The translations under genes were made by a program, and so were the position numbers. From Larus michahellis (Eukaryota > Chordata > Aves > Charadriiformes > Laridae): DNA of 64,000 nucleotides. Position 1 is the first letter of the stretch, and the number at the start of each line of letters is the position of its first letter. Below, piece by piece: positions 35,712 through 48,040 of this stretch. The DNA is taken from positions 11,857,556-11,921,555 of the forward strand of contig NC_133901.1 of NCBI RefSeq assembly GCF_964199755.1, given 5' to 3'. The notes under the pieces are model-generated. The model was not told where the DNA came from, searched no databases, and saw only the letters and a list, made by a program, of their open reading frames with translations.

Positions 35712-36846
35712 TTGCCGGCGGGCGGAGGGGTGCTGCGCGTTTTGCTGTTGCATCCGGCAGGGGGGCAGGTGCGGGTGTGGTTGCGGCGGGCGTGTGGGGC
35801 TGCGGGGCGCGTGGGAGGCTTGTGGAGGTTTTTTGGGCTGTTGTAGGCTTTTGCCGGCAGGCGGGGGGGTGTTGAGTGTTTTGGTGTTGCGAGTGGGGTG
35901 TTGCGGCAGGCGGGTGGGTGTGTGGGGCTGGAGGGCGCGGGGCGTGTGGGAGTGGTGTGTAAGTATTTTGGGGGGCAGTGTTGGGGCAGGTGCGGGTGTA
36001 GTTGCGGCAGGCGGGCGGGTGTGTGGGGCTGCGGGCCGTGTGGCAGGGGTGTGGAGGTTTTCTGGAGTGTTGCGCGTGGCATGTTGGGTGCTGTAGGCTT
36101 TTGGCGGCGGGCGGAGGGGTGTTGAGCGTTTTGGTGTTGCGGGTGGGGGGTTGTGTCGGGGGGGCAGGTGCGCGTGTGGTTGCGGCAGGCGGGTGGGTGT
36201 GTGGGGCTGCAGGGCACGTGGGAGGCTTGTGGAGGTTTTTTGGGTTGTTGGGTGCTGTAGGCTTTTGCCGGCAGGCGGGGGGGCGTTGAGTGTTTTGGTG
36301 TTGCGAGTGGGGTGTTGCGGCAGGCGGGTGGGTGTGCGGGGCTGCGGGGCGTGTAGCAGGGGTGTGGAGGTCTTTTGGGGTGTTGGGTGCTGTATGATTT
36401 TGGCGTCGGGCGGAGCGTCTGGCGAGCGTTGTGGTGTTGCGAGTGGGGTATTGTGGCAGGCGTCGGGGCAGGTGCGTGTGTTGTTGCGGGAGGAGGGAGG
36501 GTGTGTGGGGCTGTAGGGTGTGTGCGGTGCGTGAGTGTGGTGTAAGTACTTAGTGGTGTTGTGTGTGGGGTGTTGTGTTGTGTGAGGTGCGTGTGTTGTT
36601 GGGTGAGGCATGTGTGTGTGTGTGTAGGGCAGGGTGCGTGTGGTGAGGGGTGTGTATTTTTTGCGGGGTGTTGCGTGTGGGGTGTTGTTTTGTGTGAGGT
36701 GTGTTGTGGGTAGGTGCGTGTGTTGTGCGTGTGTTTGTGTGTGTGTGTGTGGTGTGAGGCGTTGTTGTGGGCGTGGGGGTGTGTGTGAGTGCGGGAGGGC
36801 GGTGTGGGCGGTGGGTGTGGAGAGGGCTGTTGTGGGGCAGAGGGGT

Positions 36847-36966
36847 GCCTACGGCCATACCACCCTGAGAACGCCCGATCTCGTCTGATCTCGGAAGCTA
36901 AGCAGGGTCGGGCCCGGTTAGTACTTGGATGAGAGACCGCCCGGGAATACCGGGTGCTGTAGGCTT
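36847..36966 (+). rRNA. RNA5S: 5S rRNA gene, copy 33 of 45
   Basis: G86A and T96C, both in box C, making it one of the likelier weak copies. S spacer with the CTGGCGTG variant. Confidence 0.97.
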
Positions 36967-37888
36967 TTGCCGGCGGGCGGAGGGGTGCTGCGCGTTTTGC
37001 TGTTGCGTCCGGCAGGGGGGCAGGTGCGGGTGTGGTTGCGGCAGGCGGGCGGGTGTGAGGGGCTGCGGGCCGTGTGGCAGGGGTGTGGAGGTTTTCTGGC
37101 GTGTTGCGCGTGGCATGTTGGGTGCTGTAGGCTTTTGGCGGCGGGCGGAGGGGTGTTGAGCGTTTTGGTGTTGCGGGTGGGGGGTTGTGTCGGGGGGGCA
37201 GGTGCGTGTGTGGTTGCGGCAGGCGGGTGGGTGTGTGGGGCTGCAGGGCACGTGGGAGGCTTGTGGAGGTTTTTTGGGTTGTTGGGTGCTGTAGGCTTTT
37301 GCCGGCAGGCGGGGGGGCGTTGAGTGTTTTGGTGTTGCGAGTGGGGTGTTGCGGCAGGCGGGTGGGTGTGCGGGGCTGCGGGGCGTGTAGCAGGGGTGTG
37401 GAGGTCTTTTGGGGTGTTGGGTGCTGTATGATTTTGGCGTCGGGCGGAGCGTCTGGCGAGCGTTGTGGTGTTGCGAGTGGGGTATTGTGGCAGGCGTCGG
37501 GGCAGGTGCGCGTGTTGTTGCGGGAGGAGGGAGGGTGTGTGGGGCTGTAGGGCGTGTGCGGTGCGTGAGTGTGGTGTAAGTACTTAGTGGTGTTGTGTGT
37601 GGGGTGTTGTGTTGTGTGAGGTGCGTGTGTTGTTGGGTGAGGCGTGTGTGTGTGTGTGTGCGTGTAGGGCAGGGTGCGTGTGGTGAGGGGTGTGTATTTT
37701 TTGCGGGGTGTTGCGTGTGGGGTGTTGTTTTGTGTGAGGTGTGTTGTGGGTAGGTGCGTGTGTTGTGCGTGTGTTTGTGTGTGTGTGTGTGTGGTGTGAG
37801 GCGTTGTTGTGGGCGTGGGGGTGTGTGTGAGTGCGGGAGGGCGGTGTGGGCGGTGGGTGTGGAGAGGGCTGTTGTGGGGCAGAGGGGT

Positions 37889-38008
37889 GCCTACGGCCAT
37901 ACCACCCTGAGAACGCCCGATCTCGTCTGATCTCGGAAGCTAAGCAGGGTCGGGCCCGGTTAGTACTTGGATGGGAGACCGCCTGGGAATACCGGGTGCT
38001 GTAGGCTT
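37889..38008 (+). rRNA. RNA5S: 5S rRNA gene, copy 34 of 45
   Basis: Consensus gene. One extra G in the spacer G-run near 38,221 makes the unit 1,043 bp. S class. Confidence 0.97.
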
Positions 38009-38931
38009 TTGCCGGCGGGCGGAGGGGTGCTGCGCGTTTTGCTGTTGCGTCCGGCAGGGGGGCAGGTGCGGGTGTGGTTGCGGCAGGCGGGCGGGTGTGA
38101 GGGGCTGCGGGCCGTGTGGCAGGGGTGTGGAGGTTTTCTGGAGTGTTGCGCGTGGCATGTTGGGTGCTGTAGGCTTTTGGCGGCGGGCGGAGGGGTGTTG
38201 AGCGTTTTGGTGTTGCGGGTGGGGGGGTTGTGTCGGGGGGGCAGGTGCGTGTGTGGTTGCGGCAGGCGGGTGGGTGTGTGGGGCTGCAGGGCACGTGGGA
38301 GGCTTGTGGAGGTTTTTTGGGTTGTTGGGTGCTGTAGGCTTTTGCCGGCAGGCGGGGGGGCGTTGAGTGTTTTGGTGTTGCGAGTGGGGTGTTGCGGCAG
38401 GCGGGTGGGTGTGCGGGGCTGCGGGGCGTGTAGCAGGGGTGTGGAGGTCTTTTGGGGTGTTGGGTGCTGTATGATTTTGGCGTCGGGCGGAGCGTCTGGC
38501 GAGCGTTGTGGTGTTGCGAGTGGGGTATTGTGGCAGGCGTCGGGGCAGGTGCGCGTGTTGTTGCGGGAGGAGGGAGGGTGTGTGGGGCTGTAGGGCGTGT
38601 GCGGTGCGTGAGTGTGGTGTAAGTACTTAGTGGTGTTGTGTGTGGGGTGTTGTGTTGTGTGAGGTGCGTGTGTTGTTGGGTGAGGCGTGTGTGTGTGTGT
38701 GTGCGTGTAGGGCAGGGTGCGTGTGGTGAGGGGTGTGTATTTTTTGCGGGGTGTTGCGTGTGGGGTGTTGTTTTGTGTGAGGTGTGTTGTGGGTAGGTGC
38801 GTGTGTTGTGCGTGTGTTTGTGTGTGTGTGTGTGTGGTGTGAGGCGTTGTTGTGGGCGTGGGGGTGTGTGTGAGTGCGGGAGGGCGGTGTGGGCGGTGGG
38901 TGTGGAGAGGGCTGTTGTGGGGCAGAGGGGT

Positions 38932-39051
38932 GCCTACGGCCATACCACCCTGAGAACGCCCGATCTCGTCTGATCTCGGAAGCTAAGCAGGGTCGGGCCC
39001 GGTTAGTACTTGGATGGGAGACCGCCTGGGAATACCGGGTGCTGTAGGCTT
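38932..39051 (+). rRNA. RNA5S: 5S rRNA gene, copy 35 of 45
   Basis: Consensus gene. Duplication partner of copy 25. S spacer with GGGGGACAGG. Confidence 0.97.
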
Positions 39052-39973
39052 TTGCCGGCGGGCGGAGGGGTGCTGCGCGTTTTGCTGTTGCGTCCGGCAG
39101 GGGGACAGGTGCGGGTGTGGTTGCGGCAGGCGGGCGGGTGTGAGGGGCTGCGGGCCGTGTGGCAGGGGTGTGGAGGTTTTCTGGAGTGTTGCGCGTGGCA
39201 TGTTGGGTGCTGTAGGCTTTTGGCGGCGGGCGGAGGGGTGTTGAGCGTTTTGGTGTTGCGGGTGGGGGGTTGTGTCGGGGGGGCAGGTGCGTGTGTGGTT
39301 GCGGCAGGCGGGTGGGTGTGTGGGGCTGCAGGGCACGTGGGAGGCTTGTGGAGGTTTTTTGGGTTGTTGGGTGCTGTAGGCTTTTGCCGGCAGGCGGGGG
39401 GGCGTTGAGTGTTTTGGTGTTGCGAGTGGGGTGTTGCGGCAGGCGGGTGGGTGTGCGGGGCTGCGGGGCGTGTAGCAGGGGTGTGGAGGTCTTTTGGGGT
39501 GTTGGGTGCTGTATGATTTTGGCGTCGGGCGGAGCGTCTGGCGAGCGTTGTGGTGTTGCGAGTGGGGTATTGTGGCAGGCGTCGGGGCAGGTGCGCGTGT
39601 TGTTGCGGGAGGAGGGAGGGTGTGTGGGGCTGTAGGGCGTGTGCGGTGCGTGAGTGTGGTGTAAGTACTTAGTGGTGTTGTGTGTGGGGTGTTGTGTTGT
39701 GTGAGGTGCGTGTGTTGTTGGGTGAGGCGTGTGTGTGTGTGTGTGCGTGTAGGGCAGGGTGCGTGTGGTGAGGGGTGTGTATTTTTTGCGGGGTGTTGCG
39801 TGTGGGGTGTTGTTTTGTGTGAGGTGTGTTGTGGGTAGGTGCGTGTGTTGTGCGTGTGTTTGTGTGTGTGTGTGTGTGGTGTGAGGCGTTGTTGTGGGCG
39901 TGGGGGTGTGTGTGAGTGCGGGAGGGCGGTGTGGGCGGTGGGTGTGGAGAGGGCTGTTGTGGGGCAGAGGGGT

Positions 39974-40093
39974 GCCTACGGCCATACCACCCTGAGAACA
40001 CCCGATCTCGTCTGATCTCGGAAGCTAAGCAGGGTCGGGCCCGGTTAGTACTTGGATGGGAGACCGCCTGGGAATACCGGGTGCTGTAGGCTT
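39974..40093 (+). rRNA. RNA5S: 5S rRNA gene, copy 36 of 45
   Basis: G27A, private to this copy. S spacer of the unit 3/26 subtype; unit 1,044 bp. Confidence 0.97.
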
Positions 40094-41017
40094 TTGCCGG
40101 CGGGCGGAGGGGTGCTGCGCGTTTTGCTGTTGCGTCCGGCAGGGGGGCAGGTGCGGGTGTGGTTGCGGCAGGCGGGCGGGTGTGTGGGGCTGCGGGCCGT
40201 GTGGCAGGGGTGTGGAGGTTTTCTGGAGTGTTGCGCGTGGCATGTTGGGTGCTGTAGGCTTTTGGCAGCGGGCGGAGGGGTGTTGAGCGTTTTGGTGTTG
40301 CGGGTGGGGGGTTGTGTCGGGGGGGCAGGTGCGCGTGTGGTTGCGGCAGGCGGGTGGGTGTGTGGGGCTGCAGGGCACGTGGGAGGCTTGTGGAGGTTTT
40401 TTGGGTTGTTGGGTGCTGTAGGCTTTTGCCGGCAGGTGGGGGGGCGTTGAGTGTTTTGGTGTTGCGAGTGGGGTGTTGCGGCAGGCGGGTGGGTGTGCGG
40501 GGCTGCGGGGCGTGTAGCAGGGGTGTGGAGGTCTTTTGGGGTGTTGGGTGCTGTATGATTTTGGCGTCGGGCGGAGCGTCTGGCGAGCGTTGTGGTGTTG
40601 CGAGTGGGGTATTGTGGCAGGCGTCGGGGCAGGTGCGTGTGTTGTTGCGGGAGGAGGTAGGGTGTGTGGGGCTGTAGGGCGTGTGCGGTGCGTGAGTGTG
40701 GTGTAAGTACTTAGTGGTGTTGTGTGTGGGGTGTTGTGTTGTGTGAGGTGCGTGTGTTGTTGGGTGAGGCGTGTGTGTGTGTGTGTGTGTGTGTAGGGCA
40801 GGGTGCGTGTGGTGAGGGGTGTGTATTTTTTGCGGGGTGTTGTGTGTGGGGTGTTGTTTTGTGTGAAGTGTGTTGTGGGTAGGTGCGTGTGTTGTGCGTG
40901 TGTTTGTGTGTGTGTGTGTGTGGTGTGAGGCGTTGTTGTGGGCGTGGGGGTGTGTGTGAGTGCGGGAGGGCGGTGTGGGCGGTGGGTGTGGAGAGGGCTG
41001 TTGTGGGGCAGAGGGGT

Positions 41018-41137
41018 GCCTACGGCCATACCACCCTGAGAACGCCCGATCTCGTCTGATCTCGGAAGCTAAGCAGGGTCGGGCCCGGTTAGTACTTGGA
41101 TGGGAGACCGCCTGGCAATACCGGGTGCTGTAGGCTT
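41018..41137 (+). rRNA. RNA5S: 5S rRNA gene, copy 37 of 45
   Basis: G99C, as in copy 27. L spacer; unit 1,265 bp. Confidence 0.97.
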
Positions 41138-42282
41138 TTGCCGGCGGGCGGAGGGGTGCTGCGCGTTTTGCTGTTGCATCCGGCAGGGGGGCAGGTGCGG
41201 GTGTGGTTGCGGCAGGCGGGTGGGTGTGTGGGGCTGCAGGGCACGTGGGAGGCTTGTGGAGGTTTTTTGGGCTGTTGTAGGCTTTTGCCGGCAGGCGGGG
41301 GGGTGTTGAGTGTTTTGGTGTTGCGAGTGGGGTGTTGCGGCAGGCGGGTGGGTGTGTGGGGCTGGAGGGCGCGGGGCGTGTGGGAGTGGTGTGTAAGTAT
41401 TTTGGGGGGCAGTGTTGGGGCAGGTGCGGGTGTAGTTGCGGCAGGCGGGCGGGTGTGTGGGGCTGCGGGCCGTGTGGCAGGGGTGTGGAGGTTTTCTGGA
41501 GTGTTGCGCGTGGCATGTTGGGTGCTGTAGGCTTTTGGCGGCGGGCGGAGGGGTGTTGAGCGTTTTGGTGTTGCGGGTGGGGGGTTGTGTCGGGGGGGCA
41601 GGTGCGCGTGTGGTTGCGGCAGGCGGGTGGGTGTGTGGGGCTGCAGGGCACGTGGGAGGCTTGTGGAGGTTTTTTGGGTTGTTGGGTGCTGTAGGCTTTT
41701 GCCGGCAGGCGGGGGGGCGTTGAGTGTTTTGGTGTTGCGAGTGGGGTGTTGCGGCAGGCGGGTGGGTGTGCGGGGCTGCGGGGCGTGTAGCAGGGGTGTG
41801 GAGGTCTTTTGGGGTGTTGGGTGCTGTATGATTTTGGCGTCGGGCGGAGCGTCTGGCGAGCGTTGTGGTGTTGCGAGTGGGGTATTGTGGCAGGCGTCGG
41901 GGCAGGTGCGTGTGTTGTTGCGGGAGGAGGGAGGGTGTGTGGGGCTGTAGGGCGTGTGCGGTGCGTGAGTGTGGTGTAAGTACTTAGTGGTGTTGTGTGT
42001 GGGGTGTTGTGTTGTGTGAGGTGCGTGTGTTGTTGGGTGAGGCATGTGTGTGTGTGTGTAGGGCAGGGTGCGTGTGGTGAGGGGTGTGTATTTTTTGCGG
42101 GGTGTTGCGTGTGGGGTGTTGTTTTGTGTGAGGTGTGTTGTGGGTAGGTGCGTGTGTTGTGCGTGTGTTTGTGTGTGTGTGTGTGTGGTGTGAGGCGTTG
42201 TTGTGGGCGTGGGGGTGTGTGTGAGTGCGGGAGGGCGGTGTGGGCGGTGGGTGTGGAGAGGGCTGTTGTGGGGCAGAGGGGT

Positions 42283-42402
42283 GCCTACGGCCATACCACC
42301 CTGAGAACGCCCGATCTCGTCTGATCTCGGAAGCTAAGCAGGGTCGGGCCCGGTTAGTACTTGGATGGGAGACCGCCCGGGAATACCGGGTGCTGTAGGC
42401 TT
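42283..42402 (+). rRNA. RNA5S: 5S rRNA gene, copy 38 of 45
   Basis: T96C, as in copy 28. L spacer; unit 1,263 bp. Confidence 0.97.
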
Positions 42403-43545
42403 TTGCCGGCGGGCGGAGGGGTGCTGCGCGTTTTGCTGTTGCATCCGGCAGGGGGGCAGGTGCGGGTGTGGTTGCGGCAGGCGGGTGGGCGTGTGGGGCT
42501 GCGGGGCGTGTGGGAGGCTTGTGGAGGTTTTTTGGGCTGTTGTAGGCTTTTGCCGGCAGGCGGGGGGGTGTTGAGTGTTTTGGTGTTGCGAGTGGGGTGT
42601 TGCGGCAGGCGGGTGGGTGTGTGGGGCTGGAGGGCGCGGGGCGTGTGGGAGTGGTGTGTAAGTATTTTGGGGGGCAGTGTTGGGGCAGGTGCGGGTGTAG
42701 TTGCGGCAGGCGGGCGGGTGTGTGGGGCTGCGGGCCGTGTGGCAGGGGTGTGGAGGTTTTCTGGAGTGTTGCGCGTGGCATGTTGGGTGCTGTAGGCTTT
42801 TGGCGGCGGGCGGAGGGGTGTTGAGCGTTTTGGTGTTGCGGGTGGGGGGTTGTGTCGGGGGGGCAGGTGCGCGTGTGGTTGCGGCAGGCGGGTGGGTGTG
42901 TGGGGCTGCAGGGCACGTGGGAGGCTTGTGGAGGTTTTTTGGGTTGTTGGGTGCTGTAGGCTTTTGCCGGCAGGCGGGGGGGCGTTGAGTGTTTTGGTGT
43001 TGCGAGTGGGGTGTTGCGGCAGGCGGGTGGGTGTGCGGGGCTGCGGGGCGTGTAGCAGGGGTGTGGAGGTCTTTTGGGGTGTTGGGTGCTGTATGATTTT
43101 GGCGTCGGGCGGAGCGTCTGGCGAGCGTTGTGGTGTTGCGAGTGGGGTATTGTGGCAGGCGTCGGGGCAGGTGCGTGTGTTGTTGCGGGAGGAGGGAGGG
43201 TGTGTGGGGCTGTAGGGCGTGTGCGGTGCGTGAGTGTGGTGTAAGTACTTAGTGGTGTTGTGTGTGGGGTGTTGTGTTGTGTGAGGTGCGTGTGTTGTTG
43301 GGTGAGGCATGTGTGTGTGTGTGTAGGGCAGGGTGCGTGTGGTGAGGGGTGTGTATTTTTTGCGGGGTGTTGCGTGTGGGGTGTTGTTTTGTGTGAGGTG
43401 TGTTGTGGGTAGGTGCGTGTGTTGTGCGTGTGTTTGTGTGTGTGTGTGTGGTGTGAGGCGTTGTTGTGGGCGTGGGGGTGTGTGTGAGTGCGGGAGGGCG
43501 GTGTGGGCGGTGGGTGTGGAGAGGGCTGTTGTGGGGCAGAGGGGT

Positions 43546-43665
43546 GCCTACGGCCATACCACCCTGAGAACGCCCGATCTCGTCTGATCTCGGAAGCTAA
43601 GCAGGGTCGGGCCCGGTTAGTACTTGGATGGGAGACCGCCTGGGAATACCGGGTGCTGTAGGCTT
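43546..43665 (+). rRNA. RNA5S: 5S rRNA gene, copy 39 of 45
   Basis: Consensus gene; its partner, copy 29, has C46T. S spacer. Confidence 0.97.
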
Positions 43666-44587
43666 TTGCCGGCGGGCGGAGGGGTGCTGCGCGTTTTGCT
43701 GTTGCGTCCGGCAGGGGGGCAGGTGCGGGTGTGGTTGCGGCAGGCGGGCGGGTGTGAGGGGCTGCGGGCCGTGTGGCAGGGGTGTGGAGGTTTTCTGGAG
43801 TGTTGCGCGTGGCATGTTGGGTGCTGTAGGCTTTTGGCGGCGGGCGGAGGGGTGTTGAGCGTTTTGGTGTTGCGGGTGGGGGGTTGTGTCGGGGGGGCAG
43901 GTGCGTGTGTGGTTGCGGCAGGCGGGTGGGTGTGTGGGGCTGCAGGGCACGTGGGAGGCTTGTGGAGGTTTTTTGGGTTGTTGGGTGCTGTAGGCTTTTG
44001 CCGGCAGGCGGGGGGGCGTTGAGTGTTTTGGTGTTGCGAGTGGGGTGTTGCGGCAGGCGGGTGGGTGTGCGGGGCTGCGGGGCGTGTAGCAGGGGTGTGG
44101 AGGTCTTTTGGGGTGTTGGGTGCTGTATGATTTTGGCGTCGGGCGGAGCGTCTGGCGAGCGTTGTGGTGTTGCGAGTGGGGTATTGTGGCAGGCGTCGGG
44201 GCAGGTGCGCGTGTTGTTGCGGGAGGAGGGAGGGTGTGTGGGGCTGTAGGGCGTGTGCGGTGCGTGAGTGTGGTGTAAGTACTTAGTGGTGTTGTGTGTG
44301 GGGTGTTGTGTTGTGTGAGGTGCGTGTGTTGTTGGGTGAGGCGTGTGTGTGTGTGTGTGCGTGTAGGGCAGGGTGCGTGTGGTGAGGGGTGTGTATTTTT
44401 TGCGGGGTGTTGCGTGTGGGGTGTTGTTTTGTGTGAGGTGTGTTGTGGGTAGGTGCGTGTGTTGTGCGTGTGTTTGTGTGTGTGTGTGTGTGGTGTGAGG
44501 CGTTGTTGTGGGCGTGGGGGTGTGTGTGAGTGCGGGAGGGCGGTGTGGGCGGTGGGTGTGGAGAGGGCTGTTGTGGGGCAGAGGGGT

Positions 44588-44707
44588 GCCTACGGCCATA
44601 CCACCCTGAGAACGCCCGATCTCGTCTGATCTCGGAAGCTAAGCAGGGTCGGGCCCGGTTAGTACTTGGATGGGAGACCGCCTGGGAATACCGGGTGCTG
44701 TAGGCTT
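44588..44707 (+). rRNA. RNA5S: 5S rRNA gene, copy 40 of 45
   Basis: Consensus gene; its partner, copy 30, has C30T and C46T. L spacer with the 8-bp deletion; unit 1,255 bp. Confidence 0.97.
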
Positions 44708-45842
44708 TTGCCGGCGGGCGGAGGGGTGCTGCGCGTTTTGCTGTTGCATCCGGCAGGGGGGCAGGTGCGGGTGTGGTTGCGGCGGGCGTGTGGGGCTGCG
44801 GGGCGCGTGGGAGGCTTGTGGAGGTTTTTTGGGCTGTTGTAGGCTTTTGCCGGCAGGCGGGGGGGTGTTGAGTGTTTTGGTGTTGCGAGTGGGGTGTTGC
44901 GGCAGGCGGGTGGGTGTGTGGGGCTGGAGGGCGCGGGGCGTGTGGGAGTGGTGTGTAAGTATTTTGGGGGGCAGTGTTGGGGCAGGTGCGGGTGTAGTTG
45001 CGGCAGGCGGGCGGGTGTGTGGGGCTGCGGGCCGTGTGGCAGGGGTGTGGAGGTTTTCTGGAGTGTTGCGCGTGGCATGTTGGGTGCTGTAGGCTTTTGG
45101 CGGCGGGCGGAGGGGTGTTGAGCGTTTTGGTGTTGCGGGTGGGGGGTTGTGTCGGGGGGGCAGGTGCGCGTGTGGTTGCGGCAGGCGGGTGGGTGTGTGG
45201 GGCTGCAGGGCACGTGGGAGGCTTGTGGAGGTTTTTTGGGTTGTTGGGTGCTGTAGGCTTTTGCCGGCAGGCGGGGGGGCGTTGAGTGTTTTGGTGTTGC
45301 GAGTGGGGTGTTGCGGCAGGCGGGTGGGTGTGCGGGGCTGCGGGGCGTGTAGCAGGGGTGTGGAGGTCTTTTGGGGTGTTGGGTGCTGTATGATTTTGGC
45401 GTCGGGCGGAGCGTCTGGCGAGCGTTGTGGTGTTGCGAGTGGGGTATTGTGGCAGGCGTCGGGGCAGGTGCGTGTGTTGTTGCGGGAGGAGGGAGGGTGT
45501 GTGGGGCTGTAGGGCGTGTGCGGTGCGTGAGTGTGGTGTAAGTACTTAGTGGTGTTGTGTGTGGGGTGTTGTGTTGTGTGAGGTGCGTGTGTTGTTGGGT
45601 GAGGCATGTGTGTGTGTGTGTAGGGCAGGGTGCGTGTGGTGAGGGGTGTGTATTTTTTGCGGGGTGTTGCGTGTGGGGTGTTGTTTTGTGTGAGGTGTGT
45701 TGTGGGTAGGTGCGTGTGTTGTGCGTGTGTTTGTGTGTGTGTGTGTGGTGTGAGGCGTTGTTGTGGGCGTGGGGGTGTGTGTGAGTGCGGGAGGGCGGTG
45801 TGGGCGGTGGGTGTGGAGAGGGCTGTTGTGGGGCAGAGGGGT

Positions 45843-45962
45843 GCCTACGGCCATACCACCCTGAGAACGCCCGATCTCGTCTGATCTCGGAAGCTAAGCA
45901 GGGTCGGGCCCGGTTAGTACTTGGATGGGAGACCGCCCGGGAATACCGGGTGCTGTAGGCTT
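45843..45962 (+). rRNA. RNA5S: 5S rRNA gene, copy 41 of 45
   Basis: T96C in box C; its partner, copy 31, has C46T instead. S spacer. Confidence 0.97.
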
Positions 45963-46884
45963 TTGCCGGCGGGCGGAGGGGTGCTGCGCGTTTTGCTGTT
46001 GCGTCCGGCAGGGGGGCAGGTGCGGGTGTGGTTGCGGCAGGCGGGCGGGTGTGAGGGGCTGCGGGCCGTGTGGCAGGGGTGTGGAGGTTTTCTGGAGTGT
46101 TGCGCGTGGCATGTTGGGTGCTGTAGGCTTTTGGCGGCGGGCGGAGGGGTGTTGAGCGTTTTGGTGTTGCGGGTGGGGGGTTGTGTCGGGGGGGCAGGTG
46201 CGTGTGTGGTTGCGGCAGGCGGGTGGGTGTGTGGGGCTGCAGGGCACGTGGGAGGCTTGTGGAGGTTTTTTGGGTTGTTGGGTGCTGTAGGCTTTTGCCG
46301 GCAGGCGGGGGGGCGTTGAGTGTTTTGGTGTTGCGAGTGGGGTGTTGCGGCAGGCGGGTGGGTGTGCGGGGCTGCGGGGCGTGTAGCAGGGGTGTGGAGG
46401 TCTTTTGGGGTGTTGGGTGCTGTATGATTTTGGCGTCGGGCGGAGCGTCTGGCGAGCGTTGTGGTGTTGCGAGTGGGGTATTGTGGCAGGCGTCGGGGCA
46501 GGTGCGCGTGTTGTTGCGGGAGGAGGGAGGGTGTGTGGGGCTGTAGGGCGTGTGCGGTGCGTGAGTGTGGTGTAAGTACTTAGTGGTGTTGTGTGTGGGG
46601 TGTTGTGTTGTGTGAGGTGCGTGTGTTGTTGGGTGAGGCGTGTGTGTGTGTGTGTGCGTGTAGGGCAGGGTGCGTGTGGTGAGGGGTGTGTATTTTTTGC
46701 GGGGTGTTGCGTGTGGGGTGTTGTTTTGTGTGAGGTGTGTTGTGGGTAGGTGCGTGTGTTGTGCGTGTGTTTGTGTGTGTGTGTGTGTGGTGTGAGGCGT
46801 TGTTGTGGGCGTGGGGGTGTGTGTGAGTGCGGGAGGGCGGTGTGGGCGGTGGGTGTGGAGAGGGCTGTTGTGGGGCAGAGGGGT

Positions 46885-47004
46885 GCCTACGGCCATACCA
46901 CCCTGAGAACGCCCGATCTCGTCTGATCTCGGAAGCTAAGCAGGGTCGGGCCCGGTTAGTACTTGGATGGGCGAGCGCCTGGGAATACCGGGTGCTGTAG
47001 GCTT
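46885..47004 (+). rRNA. RNA5S: 5S rRNA gene, copy 42 of 45
   Basis: A88C and C91G, both in box C. The adjacent spacer has lost about 8 bp (GCCGGCGGGGTGC) and reads GCACG for GCGCG. A candidate weak or silent copy. S spacer; unit 1,036 bp. Confidence 0.95.
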
Positions 47005-47920
47005 TTGCCGGCGGGGTGCTGCACGTTTTGCTGTTGCGTCCGGCAGGGGGGGCAGGTGCGGGTGTGGTTGCGGCAGGCGGGCGGGTGTGAGGGGCTGCGG
47101 GCCGTGTGGCAGGGGTGTGGAGGTTTTCTGGAGTGTTGCGCGTGGCATGTTGGGTGCTGTAGGCTTTTGGCGGCGGGCGGAGGGGTGTTGAGCGTTTTGG
47201 TGTTGCGGGTGGGGGGTTGTGTCGGGGGGGCAGGTGCGTGTGTGGTTGCGGCAGGCGGGTGGGTGTGTGGGGCTGCAGGGCACGTGGGAGGCTTGTGGAG
47301 GTTTTTTGGGTTGTTGGGTGCTGTAGGCTTTTGCCGGCAGGCGGGGGGGCGTTGAGTGTTTTGGTGTTGCGAGTGGGGTGTTGCGGCAGGCGGGTGGGTG
47401 TGCGGGGCTGCGGGGCGTGTAGCAGGGGTGTGGAGGTCTTTTGGGGTGTTGGGTGCTGTATGATTTTGGCGTCGGGCGGAGCGTCTGGCGAGCGTTGTGG
47501 TGTTGCGAGTGGGGTATTGTGGCAGGCGTCGGGGCAGGTGCGCGTGTTGTTGCGGGAGGAGGGAGGGTGTGTGGGGCTGTAGGGCGTGTGCGGTGCGTGA
47601 GTGTGGTGTAAGTACTTAGTGGTGTTGTGTGTGGGGTGTTGTGTTGTGTGAGGTGCGTGTGTTGTTGGGTGAGGCGTGTGTGTGTGTGTGTGCGTGTAGG
47701 GCAGGGTGCGTGTGGTGAGGGGTGTGTATTTTTTGCGGGGTGTTGCGTGTGGGGTGTTGTTTTGTGTGAGGTGTGTTGTGGGTAGGTGCGTGTGTTGTGC
47801 GTGTGTTTGTGTGTGTGTGTGTGTGGTGTGAGGCGTTGTTGTGGGCGTGGGGGTGTGTGTGAGTGCGGGAGGGCGGTGTGGGCGGTGGGTGTGGAGAGGG
47901 CTGTTGTGGGGCAGAGGGGT

Positions 47921-48040
47921 GCCTACGGCCATACCACCCTGAGAACGCCCGATCTCGTCTGATCTCGGAAGCTAAGCAGGGTCGGGCCCGGTTAGTACTT
48001 GGATGGGAGACCGCCTGGGAATACCGGGTGCTGTAGGCTT
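47921..48040 (+). rRNA. RNA5S: 5S rRNA gene, copy 43 of 45
   Basis: Consensus gene. Its spacer is intermediate (unit 1,168 bp): an L spacer that lacks about 95 bp, including the GTAAGTATTTTGG block. CTGCGGGGCGTGTGGCAGG near 48,265 looks like the join. Confidence 0.97.

Larger units (their letters stand above)
38932..46884 (+). repeat. Internal duplication B, right copy (units 35-41)
   Basis: Partner of 27639-35591 at offset 11,293 bp. Differences since duplication are few: G27A in copy 36, T96C in copy 41, and absence of the C46T and C30T changes of copies 29-31. Three full units (32-34) separate the two blocks. Confidence 0.9.
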
